38,652 nucleotides of DNA from Nevskia sp. (GTDB lineage Bacteria > Pseudomonadota > Gammaproteobacteria > Nevskiales > Nevskiaceae): NCBI RefSeq assembly GCF_023266035.1, contig NZ_JAHFRY010000024.1, positions 1 through 38,652 on the forward strand. The letters run 5' to 3'. Under the pieces are notes generated by a model. That model saw nothing but the letters and a program-made list of their open reading frames with translations. It was not told the origin of the DNA and ran no database searches. Below are positions 8,704-17,485 of the stretch, piece after piece. Position 1 is the first letter of the stretch. Every line of letters begins with the position of its first letter. The translations under genes were made by a program, and so were the position numbers.

Positions 8704-9153
8704 TCAGCGCCGGTACGGTGCGTCGTCGTAGCCGAGGTAGGGCGGCTGTTGCCAAGCTGGCGCAGATCGTTGCCGCAGCGGCAGGCCCGGATAGCCATCG
8801 GCACAGCGGACGGTGCTGCGGAAGCTGCCGCCATCGAGGCTGCCCGCCGTATGACCACCACCGCGCAGGCCGCGGCCATCGTTCCAGCCGCAAGGGCCGG
8901 GATCGAAGCCGTAGCGGGTTCCGTAGCTGCCGTAAGCGTTGCCAGCGCCGTAGTCGGCATCGAGACCCAGCCGGCTGCCGGCGCCGGTCAGCGCGCGTGG
9001 CTCGACACCTTCCGGCAAGCGGCCGTTCCAGCCCTGGGCATCGGCCGCCTGTTCGGTGGAACCCTGCAAGCTGCGGCGCGGTGATTCGGCCTGAACCAGA
9101 CCGGCGAGACTCAGGCCGAGCAGCGTGCCTCCGATCAGCAAGCGGCCGCGCAT
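8704..9153 (-). CDS. Tyr/Gly/Arg-rich exported protein (module L)
   Basis: This 149-residue protein has a signal peptide (cut near LVQAES). The mature region is low-complexity, rich in Gly, Tyr, Arg and Asp (LGLDADYGAGNAYGSYG; YLGYDDAPYRR), with two Cys about 30 residues apart. No family is recognised. The start ATG 9153 lies two bases after the CsgG-like stop, with GAGGA just inside that gene, so the two are translationally coupled. The same place in module R is taken by small exported proteins after the CsgG-like gene. One of these (31391) also has two Cys and Tyr/Pro-rich ends. It is a candidate substrate or partner of the pore. Confidence 0.65.
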   Translation of the reverse strand: MRGRLLIGGTLLGLSLAGLVQAESPRRSLQGSTEQAADAQGWNGRLPEGVEPRALTGAGSRLGLDADYGAGNAYGSYGTRYGFDPGPCGWNDGRGLRGGGHTAGSLDGGSFRSTVRCADGYPGLPLRQRSAPAWQQPPYLGYDDAPYRR

Positions 9154-9155
9154 GC

Positions 9156-9914
9156 TTATTCCTCGAACCATTCCGGCGAGCGGCTCGCCAGTTCCTTCAC
9201 TGAAGCTTCGATCAGCGCCCGCACCGCCTTGTCGACGCTTTCGTTGCTGCTGACCGACGCGCCGCCGTCCGGCGTCAGATCGCCGAGCGATTTGCCGGTG
9301 GTCTTCGACATCACCGTGTCCACCGCCGAACCGATGCCGGCGATGCTGAAGCCGCCGGACGACAGTTTCTTGGTGACGTTGACGGCGTCGAGCACGTCGC
9401 CATTGCCGGCGTCGAGCACGCGCACGTCCATGCCGATGCTGCCCTTGCTCTTGTTGCCGCCCAGGGTCACGCCGGCTACGGTCAGTGCGCCGTCGCTGCC
9501 GCCGCCATCGGCGTTGGCTTCCGAGATCACCGCCTCGAAGATCAACTGCGCGCCGCGCAATTGCTGGCTGGCGACGTTGCCGGTCGACGCGCCACTTGCA
9601 TTCAACTGATGCTCCTGCGAGACGCCGCCAGCGAGGTTGCTGCGCTCCACCACGCGGAAGCGGCGGCTCTTGACCAGCGCCGTGGTGAACATGTCGGTGG
9701 CGGCGCGCACATTGAGTTCGCTGACCGCGCTGCGTACTTCGTAGACGGTGACCGACACCTTGCGCTTGACCTTCGGCACGCCCACCGATTCCAGCTCCTT
9801 CGAGTTCTCGGTGTCGTCCACCACCGCCTTGCTGGCGGCGTAGCTGTGCATCGGCAATGTGCTGGCGCCAGCCAGCGCGATCAGCGCAAAAACGGAAAGT
9901 GGCTTGCGGAACAT
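9156..9914 (-). CDS. CsgG/HfaB-like protein, module L
   Basis: This 252-residue protein belongs to the CsgG/HfaB superfamily. SVTVYEVRS opens the domain, then MFTTALVKSRRFRVVERSNL, QLRGAQLIFEAVISEAN, and MDVRVLDAGNGDVLDAVNV. CsgG forms a nonameric outer-membrane pore that exports curli subunits; other relatives anchor holdfast proteins. The leader reads LAGAST where the module-R paralogue has LAGCAS, so the lipidation Cys is absent and signal peptidase I cleavage near HSYA is more likely. GGAG sits 5 bases before the ATG. It follows the Tyr/Gly-rich gene by 42 bases, shares promoter L3 with it, and is followed by a coupled exported protein. Confidence 0.8.
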   Translation of the reverse strand: MFRKPLSVFALIALAGASTLPMHSYAASKAVVDDTENSKELESVGVPKVKRKVSVTVYEVRSAVSELNVRAATDMFTTALVKSRRFRVVERSNLAGGVSQEHQLNASGASTGNVASQQLRGAQLIFEAVISEANADGGGSDGALTVAGVTLGGNKSKGSIGMDVRVLDAGNGDVLDAVNVTKKLSSGGFSIAGIGSAVDTVMSKTTGKSLGDLTPDGGASVSSNESVDKAVRALIEASVKELASRSPEWFEE

Positions 9915-9956
9915 GACGGGCTCCTGTGTTGCGAATGTGTGTTGCGAATGGGGGGA

Positions 9957-10466
9957 TCAGTACGGCGTGGGCGCCGGCGTTTCGGTGTTCTGCTGCGGCC
10001 AGCCGTTGCTGCCATTGGCGCCGCCGCCAAATGCGGATGGGTCGACGTTGGTCTTTGGCGGTTTGGTGAAGGTCTTGCCGCTGCTGTACGGATTCGCGGT
10101 GCCCGCGCCTTGCGTCTGGCCACGGCCGGCGAAGCTGCCGCCCTGGATGCCGCCGGCCTGTCCGCTGCCATAAGCCTGACTGCTGCCGTAGCCGCTGCCG
10201 TAACCGCTGCCGGAAGCGCCATAGCCATTCGATGGCGCTGTCGACTGGCCACTCCAGCCGCGTGCTGCGGCTGGCGGCGCGGGCTGCTGTGGCTGCGCAT
10301 AGGGATCGTTCGAGTAGGTGCCGGGCGCGTCGTAGCCAGGGGCCGGATTGGGGTAGGCGGTGCTGAATTCCTCACCGCTCGGCGTGTCGGCCGCGTGCCC
10401 AGCCTGGGCCGCGCTTCCGGCCAGCAGCAGTGCAAGCGCAAGGTGACGGTGGAAGCGCAGGTTCAT
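9957..10466 (-). CDS. Tyr/Gly/Ser-rich low-complexity secreted protein (module L)
   Basis: This 169-residue protein starts with a signal peptide (cut near QAGHA). The rest is low-complexity: YPNPAPGYDAPGTYSNDPYA and a Pro/Gln stretch. A GYG/YGS-rich core follows at about 80-105, then Gly/Asn/Pro-rich sequence ending PAPTPY. This composition recalls prion-like or adhesive extracellular proteins. It shows no curlin repeat (the Ser/Gln/Asn pattern of CsgA). It lies next to a CsgG-like gene, as its counterpart at 31047 does in module R. I infer a secreted polymer-forming or pore-associated protein; the function is unproven. Confidence 0.7.
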   Translation of the reverse strand: MNLRFHRHLALALLLAGSAAQAGHAADTPSGEEFSTAYPNPAPGYDAPGTYSNDPYAQPQQPAPPAAARGWSGQSTAPSNGYGASGSGYGSGYGSSQAYGSGQAGGIQGGSFAGRGQTQGAGTANPYSSGKTFTKPPKTNVDPSAFGGGANGSNGWPQQNTETPAPTPY

Positions 10467-10518
10467 GGCGGCTCTCGGCAGGCGGGTTCGATGAGCTTCG
10501 AACCCTTCTGCTTGAACA

Positions 10519-10545
10519 GACGTGGTGGCGGCGAAAATCACGACA
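10519..10545 (-). promoter_or_regulatory. Module-L ECF promoter motif, copy L3
   Basis: On the minus strand TGTCGTGATT starts at 10545 and CGTCTGTTC at 10522, 23 bases apart. It begins 6 bases after the stop of the 743-residue gene and leads the three-gene operon of the Tyr/Gly-rich, CsgG-like and 149-residue proteins, about 50 bases upstream of the first ATG. Confidence 0.75.
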
Positions 10546-10551
10546 CGCGCC

Positions 10552-12783
10552 CTACGGCGCCAGACACTGCCGCACCCGCCCTTCGGCCTGCGCCTGCTGG
10601 CAGGCGACGAAGCTGGGGCGATCCGGACACTGGACGATGCCGCGCTGTGGTGTCGGCGCGCAGGTCCGTGGCGGCTGAGCCGTGATCGGCGGCGGCAGAT
10701 TCTGCGGCAAGCGCTGGGTGTAGCCCTGCGGCGCGGGTGCCGGAACAGGGACTGGCATCGGCGCTGGCACCGGCATGGGCATTGGCATCGGGGCAGGCGC
10801 CGGAACTTCGGCATCGCGACGCCCCGGAATGCGGATCGGTGGCGGACGGCGGCCATCGCTCTCCGGTGTCGCGCCCGGTGCCGGTGCCGGCAGCGTCTGC
10901 GGAAGGTTCCGCGGGATCTGTGTCGACACGCTTCCGCCGTCGATCGGCTGCGTCAGCAGCACGCGATAGGGATTGCGCGAAATCCCGCCGCGGATATTGG
11001 CGTTGTTCTGCCGTTCCAGCCGGGTCAGCATCGCGGCATTGCCGACGCCGTTGGCGCCCTTGAAGCTGTAGCCCCTCGCATCCTCACCGGGTGAGCGATA
11101 GGCGACGATATTGAGCGAGGCTTTCAACAGCGCGTCCACCTGCTGATCGCAGTCCTGCTGAATGTCGCGGTAAGCCTGCAGAACGCTCGGGTTGTGGTAG
11201 TCGGCATCGAGCACGTGCGGATATTTTTCGGAATAAGCGTCCTTCCGGTACTCGCAGTCGACCATCGCCTGCTGCACGGCGGTGACGCATTGCTCCTTGT
11301 CCTTCGGTCCGCACTTCAGCTCCGGGTGCAGGCTCTCGTGGATGCTGGCGTTGATCGCCGCCAGCTGCGCCTGCTGCTTGCGATAGGCGGCGATGTCCGC
11401 CGCGACCCGGGCCTGCGCCTGCGCACGCGCGGTGCCGGTGAGATCCGGATACGCGGCTTCGGCCATCTGCACCGCCTTGGCGGCCTGGGCACGCGCCTGG
11501 GCGCCGGCCTGGAAGGGATCCATCGGCGCCAGCGTGTCGCCGGCCACCTGCGGCCACAGCTTGGTCGCGCGGTCGCCGATCGAATCGAACGGGAACTGCG
11601 CGCCTTCGCGGTGATCGAGGCTGTAGATGCTGGGCGTCATGCCGCCGGTGTCGGTGCCGTAGAGCACATACGAAGCCCTCTTCAGCGGCGCCTTGGCGAG
11701 GCTTGCCGGCACGTCGGCGGGCAGGTTCAGCGTCAGGTTCTGCTCGTTCCAGGCAGCGGCGGCTTCGGCGCGTTTGCGAACCGCCTCGACCACGGCGTAC
11801 TCGAAAAGCCGCTGCCGCACGCGCTGCTTGAAGCCGTTGTTGGCGAACATCGTGTCGCTGGTCGTGGTGCCGTCGATCATGTCGTCGCAGGCGCGCCTGG
11901 CCTTGTCGGGCGACATCGTGTGAGTGTCGAAATAGGCGCGGCAGCCTTCACGCGAGCCTTCGATGTTGGCCCACATGCCCGGCTGCGGATTGGGAGAGTA
12001 GAAGCCGTCGGTCTTCCGTACCCAGTCGCGGAACGTCGACAGATAGCCGGCGACGTTCGAAACCTCATAGCTGTAGTTGATCGCGAAATAGACGTCCGGC
12101 GGCATGTGCTTGTGCTGGCCAGACAGATAGTCACCGAGGTTGGAAATGCCATCGATGACCGCGTCGCCCGGGTTCTTCAGCACGCCGAGCGCGCCCTTGA
12201 CGATGCTCTTCGCCGCATCCCACACCGGCCCGCCGCAGGCGTTGCCGATGTTGTCGATCGAGCTGACCACCTGCTTGACGGTATCGACCGACAGGCCGGC
12301 ATCGGTCAGCCCGCAGCCGCAGGACAGCGCGCCGGTCACGAAGCTCACGCCGGGCAGGTTGCGCATCGCCGAGCCCTGCAACTCGCCCTTGGCGACCAAG
12401 TAAAGCTGCTGCTTGGCCGGTGCCGGCAGGATCGGGATCAGGCTCAGGCCGTTGGCGATCGGCGCTGCGACGGTGTCGTAGATCGCACCTTCGCAGGCCG
12501 GCTGGTGGGTCGGCAGCACGCCGGCATTGGCGACGCCGATGACCACGCCCATGCCGACCACATGCGGCGTCGACGTGAAGTTGGCGACGCATTGCGCACC
12601 CGTCGGGCTGGCGACGAAGGCCAGCGCCTTGGCGCCGACCGTGGCCTGCAGATAGAAGCCCTTGCCGACGCTGGACGCGCAGTCCCAGGCGTCATCGAAG
12701 ACCGTGGCCCGGGCAGCCGGTGCCAGCAGCAGGAAGACGAGAGCCGCGAACAGGCGGCGGTACAACGCTGGCAGGCCGGACAT
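10552..12783 (-). CDS. Large Cys-rich exported protein with Pro/Ala/Met/Val repeat (module L)
   Basis: This 743-residue protein has a signal peptide (cut near PAARA-TV). The mature part has many Cys in scattered pairs (SCGCG, RRACDD, KCGPKDKEQC), suggesting periplasmic or extracellular disulfides. There is a long Ala/Gln-rich helical segment at about 420-480. Near 650-690 a strict PAPMPMP/PVPAPMPV proline repeat probably forms a stiff spacer, and the tail carries four Cys (TCAPTPQ, IVQCPD, FVACQQ, RQCLAP). No family is recognised. It has its own module-L promoter directly upstream and follows the kinase gene. In module R the same position is held by an unrelated 1114-residue lipoprotein, so this may be the module-specific surface protein. 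Confidence 0.75.
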   Translation of the reverse strand: MSGLPALYRRLFAALVFLLLAPAARATVFDDAWDCASSVGKGFYLQATVGAKALAFVASPTGAQCVANFTSTPHVVGMGVVIGVANAGVLPTHQPACEGAIYDTVAAPIANGLSLIPILPAPAKQQLYLVAKGELQGSAMRNLPGVSFVTGALSCGCGLTDAGLSVDTVKQVVSSIDNIGNACGGPVWDAAKSIVKGALGVLKNPGDAVIDGISNLGDYLSGQHKHMPPDVYFAINYSYEVSNVAGYLSTFRDWVRKTDGFYSPNPQPGMWANIEGSREGCRAYFDTHTMSPDKARRACDDMIDGTTTSDTMFANNGFKQRVRQRLFEYAVVEAVRKRAEAAAAWNEQNLTLNLPADVPASLAKAPLKRASYVLYGTDTGGMTPSIYSLDHREGAQFPFDSIGDRATKLWPQVAGDTLAPMDPFQAGAQARAQAAKAVQMAEAAYPDLTGTARAQAQARVAADIAAYRKQQAQLAAINASIHESLHPELKCGPKDKEQCVTAVQQAMVDCEYRKDAYSEKYPHVLDADYHNPSVLQAYRDIQQDCDQQVDALLKASLNIVAYRSPGEDARGYSFKGANGVGNAAMLTRLERQNNANIRGGISRNPYRVLLTQPIDGGSVSTQIPRNLPQTLPAPAPGATPESDGRRPPPIRIPGRRDAEVPAPAPMPMPMPVPAPMPVPVPAPAPQGYTQRLPQNLPPPITAQPPRTCAPTPQRGIVQCPDRPSFVACQQAQAEGRVRQCLAP

Positions 12784-12818
12784 GCAATTCCCCGTGTCGA
12801 TGAACGTTCACAGGGATA

Positions 12819-12845
12819 GACGCGCTGGCCCGGCCAATCACGACA
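12819..12845 (-). promoter_or_regulatory. Module-L ECF promoter motif, copy L2
   Basis: On the minus strand TGTCGTGATTGG starts at 12845 and CGTCTATCC at 12822, 23 bases apart. The CGTCTATCC part is identical to copy L4. The start codon of the 743-residue gene lies about 35 bases downstream, with GGGG as ribosome site. Confidence 0.75.
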
Positions 12846-12919
12846 AATGCGTGGAACCGAGGCTCGGCATTCGCAGGGCGGCCCGTGGCCGCCGACACGG
12901 CCGATCGGACAAGGTGCAC

Positions 12920-12936
12920 GGCGGGCAAGGCCCGCC
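12920..12936 (-). terminator. Short hairpin just after the kinase stop codon
   Basis: GGCGGGC and GCCCGCC (7-bp stem, 3-base loop) abut the kinase stop. There is no T-run, so it may be a weak terminator, an mRNA 3'-end protector, or a dispersed palindromic repeat. Confidence 0.4.
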
Positions 12937-15618
12937 CTATGGTTTCCGGGCTTGGGGCTGCTGTTGCGCCGCCCGCAGCCGTACCAGCAGGCTCTGCTCG
13001 GGATCGACTTCGGCGGACAAGGTGTTGATCGCCGCCTGCAGGCGCCTGCTTCCGGCGTCGTCGGCACCCGCGGCCCGTTCGGCGATGCCGAGCAGGCCGT
13101 TGGCCATCGCCGCTTCCGGATGGCTAACGCCCTCGTGCCGCTCGAACAGCTCGACCGCGGCCTTCAGTTCCTCACGCGCCGCCGCTGCCCGTGCCGCTTG
13201 CAGCAACAGGATTTGGCCAAGCATCTGATGGCCGCGCGCCAGTTCCAGCGGCGTGCCGGCGGCGATCCTGGCCAGCGCCTGACGCGCCACGGTTTCGGCG
13301 GCGGCCTGGATGCTGGCGTCCTCGGGCCGGTTGCTGGCGGCGATCAGCGCCTGCTGCAGTTCGGTGATCTGCACGGCGACGCTGGTCTCGCCGTACTTGC
13401 GGCGCAGGATGGTCAGCGCTTCGTCGATCATCACCGAGGCTTCCTGACCACGGCCGGTCTCGGCGTAGAGCAGCGCCAGAGTGCGCAGGCTCAGGCCGAG
13501 ATAGGGATGGTCGGCAGCTTCCTTGCGGCGGATCGCCACCGCTTCGCCGAGCAGGCGCTCGGCTTCCGCGTATTTGCCGAGCCGGCGCAGGATCGCGCCA
13601 AGGTTGTGCGGCAGGCTGGAGTAGCGCAGCGCCTTCGGCTCACCGGCCGCCAGCGCCGCTTCGTAGCCGATGCGATGGATCGCTTCGGCTTCACGCCAGG
13701 CGCCGGCCCGATCCAGCGACACGCCGAGATCACCGCGCACTCTCGCCACTTCCGACGGCCGCGCCTTCGGGTCGTGCTCGAAGCGGGCGAGGGCCGTGCG
13801 GCGCAGGCGCACCGCCTCATCGAGCTTCCCGCGCGAAGCTTCGACGGCAGCGAGATCGTTCTGCAGATCGGCGACTTCGAGGCTGTCTGCGCCGTGCAGG
13901 CTGGCCAGGATGCGGATCGCTTCGAGCAGCAAGGGCGCGGCTTCGTCGTAGCGACCGCTGTCGATCAGGTTGTTGGCCAGGGCGTTGATGAAGCGGGCGC
14001 GGACTGCGCTGTCCGCGCCATATACCTGCTCGGACAAGGCGATCGAGCGTCGGCCGATCGCTTCGCTGGCCCGGTAATCGCCCAGACCTTGATAGGTGTT
14101 GACCAGGACTTCGTTGAGTGTCAGCTGCACGTCGGGCATCGCTGCCAGTTCGCGCTCGACCCGTTCGGCGCTGCCTTCGACGACGCTGCGCAGGGTCGGC
14201 TCGTGGCCGCCGTTCTCCCAGTTGTCCGAAGCGCTGAACAGGCTGACCAGAAAGCCTTGCACCGCTTCGGACTTGCGGGCTTCGAGCAGCGCGCGCTGCC
14301 ATTGCCAAAGGCTCAGGCCGAGGCCGATGCTCAAGCTCAGCAGCACCGCCGCACCCAGGCTTGCCTGCAGGCGATTGCGGCGCAGCCACAGCCGGCTGCG
14401 ATAGCGCCAGTCACCGGGCGCGGCCTGCAGCGGCCGGTGCGCCAGCCAGTTGTCGAGATCGGCGATCAAGGCGGTCATCGTCGGATAGCGGTCTTCCGGC
14501 GCTTTGCGCATCGCCTTGGCCAGCACCGCGTCCAGGCCGGTGCCGAGCTTGGCGGCGTCGATCGGCTGATCGCCCGGCTGCCAGCCAGCCGGACGCGCGC
14601 CGCCGATCATCCGGGACAAGCGCGGTGCTTCGACATGCAGCACCGCATGTTCGAGTGCGGCGCGGCCGGGCCGCTCGCCGCGCAGCGGTCGCTGGCCGGC
14701 CAGCAGCTCGAACAGCAGCACGGCGAGTGCATAGACATCGCAGGCGATGCCGGTCGCTTCACCGGCGATCTGCTCGGGTGCTGCGTAGTCCAGAGTCAGG
14801 CCGCGGCCGTGCAGGCGAGTCAGCGCGGTGCGTGGTTCGGTATGGCCGCTGCTGTCGTCATCGAGCATCGACGCGATGCCGAAATCGAGCAGCTTGACCT
14901 CGCCGGCGCGGGTGACCATCACGTTCGACGGCTTCAGATCGCGATGCACGACCAGCCGCGAATGCGCGTACTCGACGGCACGGCCGATGGCGATCGCCAG
15001 GCGCACGCGATCGGCGACGGTCGGCGCCTGCTCGCGCACGTGATCGATCAGGCTGCGGCCGTCGACGTACTCGAGCACCAGATACGGTTGGACTTGGGGC
15101 TGCTCGCCGATGATGCCGGCATCGAGCAGCCGGGCAATTCCCGGATGAGACAAGCGCGCCAGCAGATTGCGCTCGCGGGCGAAGCGGGCGCCGAGGCGGC
15201 GGGCATCGCTGCTGGTGGCGAGCAGCTTGATCGCCGCCTGGCCTTCGTAAAGGCGATCGGCGCGAGTGGCCAGCCAGACTTCGCCCATGCCGCCGGTGCC
15301 GAGGCAGCGGCTGACCTGCCAGGGGCCGAAGGACTGGCCGGGCTGTGCGGCGGGAACGTCCGCCGGGTCGTCACCCAGCGCGGCGTCGAGCATCTGCGGA
15401 TAGGACGGCAGCCCGCGGCCGCTGATCGTGAACAGGCTGCCGGCGCCGGGCAGCGTGCTGCTGTGGTCCTCGTGACCGAGCAGGCGCTGCACCGCATCGG
15501 CGGCCGGCGGATCGCGCTCGCGCAGCGCTGCCAGCCAGGCGGGGCGCGCGGCTTCGTCGAGGTCCAGCGCTTCGTCGAGCAGGCTCGACCAGGCAGCCCA
15601 TTGTTCGCGTTCGATCAA
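12937..15618 (-). CDS. Membrane Ser/Thr protein kinase with C-terminal repeat domain, module L
   Basis: This 893-residue kinase has a cytoplasmic Hanks domain at about 98-385: LGTGGMGEVW (P-loop), Lys131, Glu149, HRDLKPSN with Asp227, DFG 245-247 and APE 280-282. A basic stretch and one membrane helix (about 418-440) follow. The large C-terminal part is helical and TPR-like, and would be periplasmic; it probably senses a ligand. The start is TTG 15618: no ATG exists before residue 76, and the N-terminus (LLDEALDLDEAARPAWL) aligns with the module-R kinase (LLDTALELDTAARRAWL). It lies directly after the sigma gene with a module-L promoter between, implying positive feedback. The likely target is the adjacent sigma factor. 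Confidence 0.9.
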   Translation of the reverse strand: MIEREQWAAWSSLLDEALDLDEAARPAWLAALRERDPPAADAVQRLLGHEDHSSTLPGAGSLFTISGRGLPSYPQMLDAALGDDPADVPAAQPGQSFGPWQVSRCLGTGGMGEVWLATRADRLYEGQAAIKLLATSSDARRLGARFARERNLLARLSHPGIARLLDAGIIGEQPQVQPYLVLEYVDGRSLIDHVREQAPTVADRVRLAIAIGRAVEYAHSRLVVHRDLKPSNVMVTRAGEVKLLDFGIASMLDDDSSGHTEPRTALTRLHGRGLTLDYAAPEQIAGEATGIACDVYALAVLLFELLAGQRPLRGERPGRAALEHAVLHVEAPRLSRMIGGARPAGWQPGDQPIDAAKLGTGLDAVLAKAMRKAPEDRYPTMTALIADLDNWLAHRPLQAAPGDWRYRSRLWLRRNRLQASLGAAVLLSLSIGLGLSLWQWQRALLEARKSEAVQGFLVSLFSASDNWENGGHEPTLRSVVEGSAERVERELAAMPDVQLTLNEVLVNTYQGLGDYRASEAIGRRSIALSEQVYGADSAVRARFINALANNLIDSGRYDEAAPLLLEAIRILASLHGADSLEVADLQNDLAAVEASRGKLDEAVRLRRTALARFEHDPKARPSEVARVRGDLGVSLDRAGAWREAEAIHRIGYEAALAAGEPKALRYSSLPHNLGAILRRLGKYAEAERLLGEAVAIRRKEAADHPYLGLSLRTLALLYAETGRGQEASVMIDEALTILRRKYGETSVAVQITELQQALIAASNRPEDASIQAAAETVARQALARIAAGTPLELARGHQMLGQILLLQAARAAAAREELKAAVELFERHEGVSHPEAAMANGLLGIAERAAGADDAGSRRLQAAINTLSAEVDPEQSLLVRLRAAQQQPQARKP

Positions 15619-15673
15619 GACGCGTGCTGCTCCCTTGCAGGCCGGCGCCGATCGCGAGCCCTGTAACTGTCAG

Positions 15674-15700
15674 GACGCATTCGCGGCGCCGATCACGACA
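15674..15700 (-). promoter_or_regulatory. Module-L ECF promoter motif, copy L1
   Basis: On the minus strand TGTCGTGATCGG starts at 15700 and CGTCCTGAC at 15677, 23 bases apart. It sits 4 bases after the sigma factor's stop and about 55 bases before the kinase start. Confidence 0.75.
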
Positions 15701-15704
15701 AGCA

Positions 15705-16262
15705 TCACGGTGCCAGCAGCTCGGCGAGCAGCAGCCGCGCCTTCTTCAGCTCGCGGTCGACGGTGCGCGTCGACACCGCACGCGCTTCGGCGATCTCGGC
15801 AATGGTCATGCCGGCGAAGAAGTGCATCTCGACCGTCTGGCTCAGGGTTTCATCGAGCGCGCGCATCTGCTCGATCGCCGCGTCGAGCGCGGCCAGGTCC
15901 TGGCTGAGTCCGGCCTGGGCCGGCACGTCGTCTGCGTGCGACAGGGTCAGCATCTGCACATCGCCGCCGCGTTTCTCGGTGGCTCGGGCGCGCAGGTGAT
16001 CGAGTACCACCGAACGCAGCGCGCGGCCGACATAAGCGAAAAACTGCAGCTTCTGATCACCGTGCAGGCCTTCACGCTCGGCCATGCGCAGGAAGCCTTC
16101 GTGGACCAGCGCCGTGGTGTCGAGCCCGGTGACGCCGCCGGCCTCGATCAGCCGCGCGCGGGCGATGCGGCGGATGTCCGGATAGAGCAGGGCGTAGATC
16201 TGCTGCACGGCGGCAGCATCGCCGGAGGAAGCAGCGCCGAGCAGTCGGGTGATGTCGCTCAT
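15705..16262 (-). CDS. ECF sigma factor, kinase-associated (X6/ECF43-like), module L
   Basis: This 185-residue sigma factor has region 2 (LYPDIRRIARARL; FFAYVGRALRSVVLDHLRAR) and region 4 (VEMHFFAGMTIAEIAEARAV, then STRTVDRELKKARLLL). In region 2.2, where most ECF factors have acidic DAEDLVQE, this one has LDTTALVHE with Thr49-Thr50. In the kinase-associated group studied in Vibrio (EcfP/PknT), a Thr in this region is phosphorylated to allow RNA polymerase binding, so the pair is the likely phosphosite. No anti-sigma gene is adjacent. No module-L motif lies upstream, so its expression may be constitutive. ATG 16262 is chosen over 16271 because the paralogue also starts MSDIT. Confidence 0.88.
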   Translation of the reverse strand: MSDITRLLGAASSGDAAAVQQIYALLYPDIRRIARARLIEAGGVTGLDTTALVHEGFLRMAEREGLHGDQKLQFFAYVGRALRSVVLDHLRARATEKRGGDVQMLTLSHADDVPAQAGLSQDLAALDAAIEQMRALDETLSQTVEMHFFAGMTIAEIAEARAVSTRTVDRELKKARLLLAELLAP

Positions 16263-16334
16263 GGCAGGCAACGATCGGGGGTCGGGACGGTGGGCGAAAG
16301 CGACCGCCAGGCGCGTTCCATCATCCTCCGCCGG

Positions 16335-17342
16335 TCACCACAGCGCTGCATGTTCCTCGACCACGCCGAAACCCGATACCCGGGCCTGCCCGACGCGCCC
16401 TTCGAAGCGGCCGAACGGTTGCGCGAAGCGGCTGGCCAGCCACAGCGCGTTCAGATGCTCGGCGCGCTGGCCGTCCGGCGTGAAGGTCACATCGACGATG
16501 CCGTCCTCGGTGCGGATGCGCCACGGCGCCATCAGCTGCGCCGGGTCGTAGTCGAACGTCGCCTGGGCCAGCGGAATCAGCTCGTCGCCGAGCCACAGCG
16601 CGTTTTCCAGGCCGTTCATGAAATGGGCGACGACATTGACGCCCAGCTTGCGGCCATCGTCGGTGAGGCCATCGAGGCTGGCCCAGTTCCACAGCGAGCT
16701 GCGCGGCGGATAGCCGAGCGTGAAATCGAGCGCGCCGCTGGCGGCCACGTCGATGGTCTTGCCATCGATGCCGAGACGCAGCGCCACCGGCAGCGCACAC
16801 AGTTTCCAGGTGTGATGGAACGGCCGGCCCGGCGCGCTGCTGACGGCGCTCAGGCCATCGCCGCCGCGCGCCACGTCCATCGCCACGCTCATCTGCGGAC
16901 CGTCGAAGCGGACTTGCCAACCATTGGGCCAGCCATCGGCATTCGGCGTGATCTGCCAGCGCTTGCCGCGCTGCGCCAGCTGCCAGGGCTGCCGCCAGTC
17001 CGGCGCGAAGTTCGCGGCGAATCCTAACGGCAGCGTCGCTTTCTCCTCGATCAGCCGCCGCTGTTCGCGGTCATAGACGTAGACGAAGGCGGTGGCGACC
17101 AGGCCGGCGTCGACGATCGCGTAGCCGACGCTCCAGCGCGCCGTGACTGCCGAGAAATACATCCAGCCCTTGCGTTGCAGCCGGCGCCGCGACAGCAGCC
17201 CATGGTCGCCATCCCAGGCCGCGGTCGACAGATCGGCGATGCTGCCGCGATAGCGGCCGGATGCGGCGGGTCTGCCAGCGCCGGCATCGAGCGCCGGCGG
17301 GGCGGGGTGCAGCGCGAGCATTGACGCAATCGGCGAGTTCAT
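16335..17342 (-). CDS. DUF2804 family protein
   Basis: This 335-residue protein matches the DUF2804 style: [18 protein letters not shown] near 53-70, [17 protein letters not shown], then [10 protein letters not shown] and [17 protein letters not shown]. The C-terminus resembles a lipocalin-like barrel closing in FGRFEGRV. There is no signal peptide. Relatives occur as single genes in actinobacteria and proteobacteria without a proven role. It lies upstream of the module-L sigma gene on the same strand, 72 bases away, but I see no module motif, so a shared function is not implied. Confidence 0.7.
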   Translation of the reverse strand: MNSPIASMLALHPAPPALDAGAGRPAASGRYRGSIADLSTAAWDGDHGLLSRRRLQRKGWMYFSAVTARWSVGYAIVDAGLVATAFVYVYDREQRRLIEEKATLPLGFAANFAPDWRQPWQLAQRGKRWQITPNADGWPNGWQVRFDGPQMSVAMDVARGGDGLSAVSSAPGRPFHHTWKLCALPVALRLGIDGKTIDVAASGALDFTLGYPPRSSLWNWASLDGLTDDGRKLGVNVVAHFMNGLENALWLGDELIPLAQATFDYDPAQLMAPWRIRTEDGIVDVTFTPDGQRAEHLNALWLASRFAQPFGRFEGRVGQARVSGFGVVEEHAALW

Positions 17343-17485
17343 CAGGCGGGCGCGCAGGTCGATGGGCGGCCATTGTGCGTTGTCGGTCCGGTTCCAGGCG
17401 ACATCGGCGCGCCCTTGTCAATCTTGGTTTGTCGACGCGCAGGCGCTATCGTCCGGCCCCGCTTCCCGTTCCGCTTCCGCCATAC

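Noticed and set aside
11194-12819. A 541-residue plus-strand open frame opposite the 743-residue protein
   Set aside because: The minus strand has a signal peptide, spaced Cys and a promoter; the plus strand shows none of these.
12847-15666. A 939-residue plus-strand open frame opposite kinase L
   Set aside because: Complement of a gene with clear kinase motifs; composition is the usual antisense shadow.
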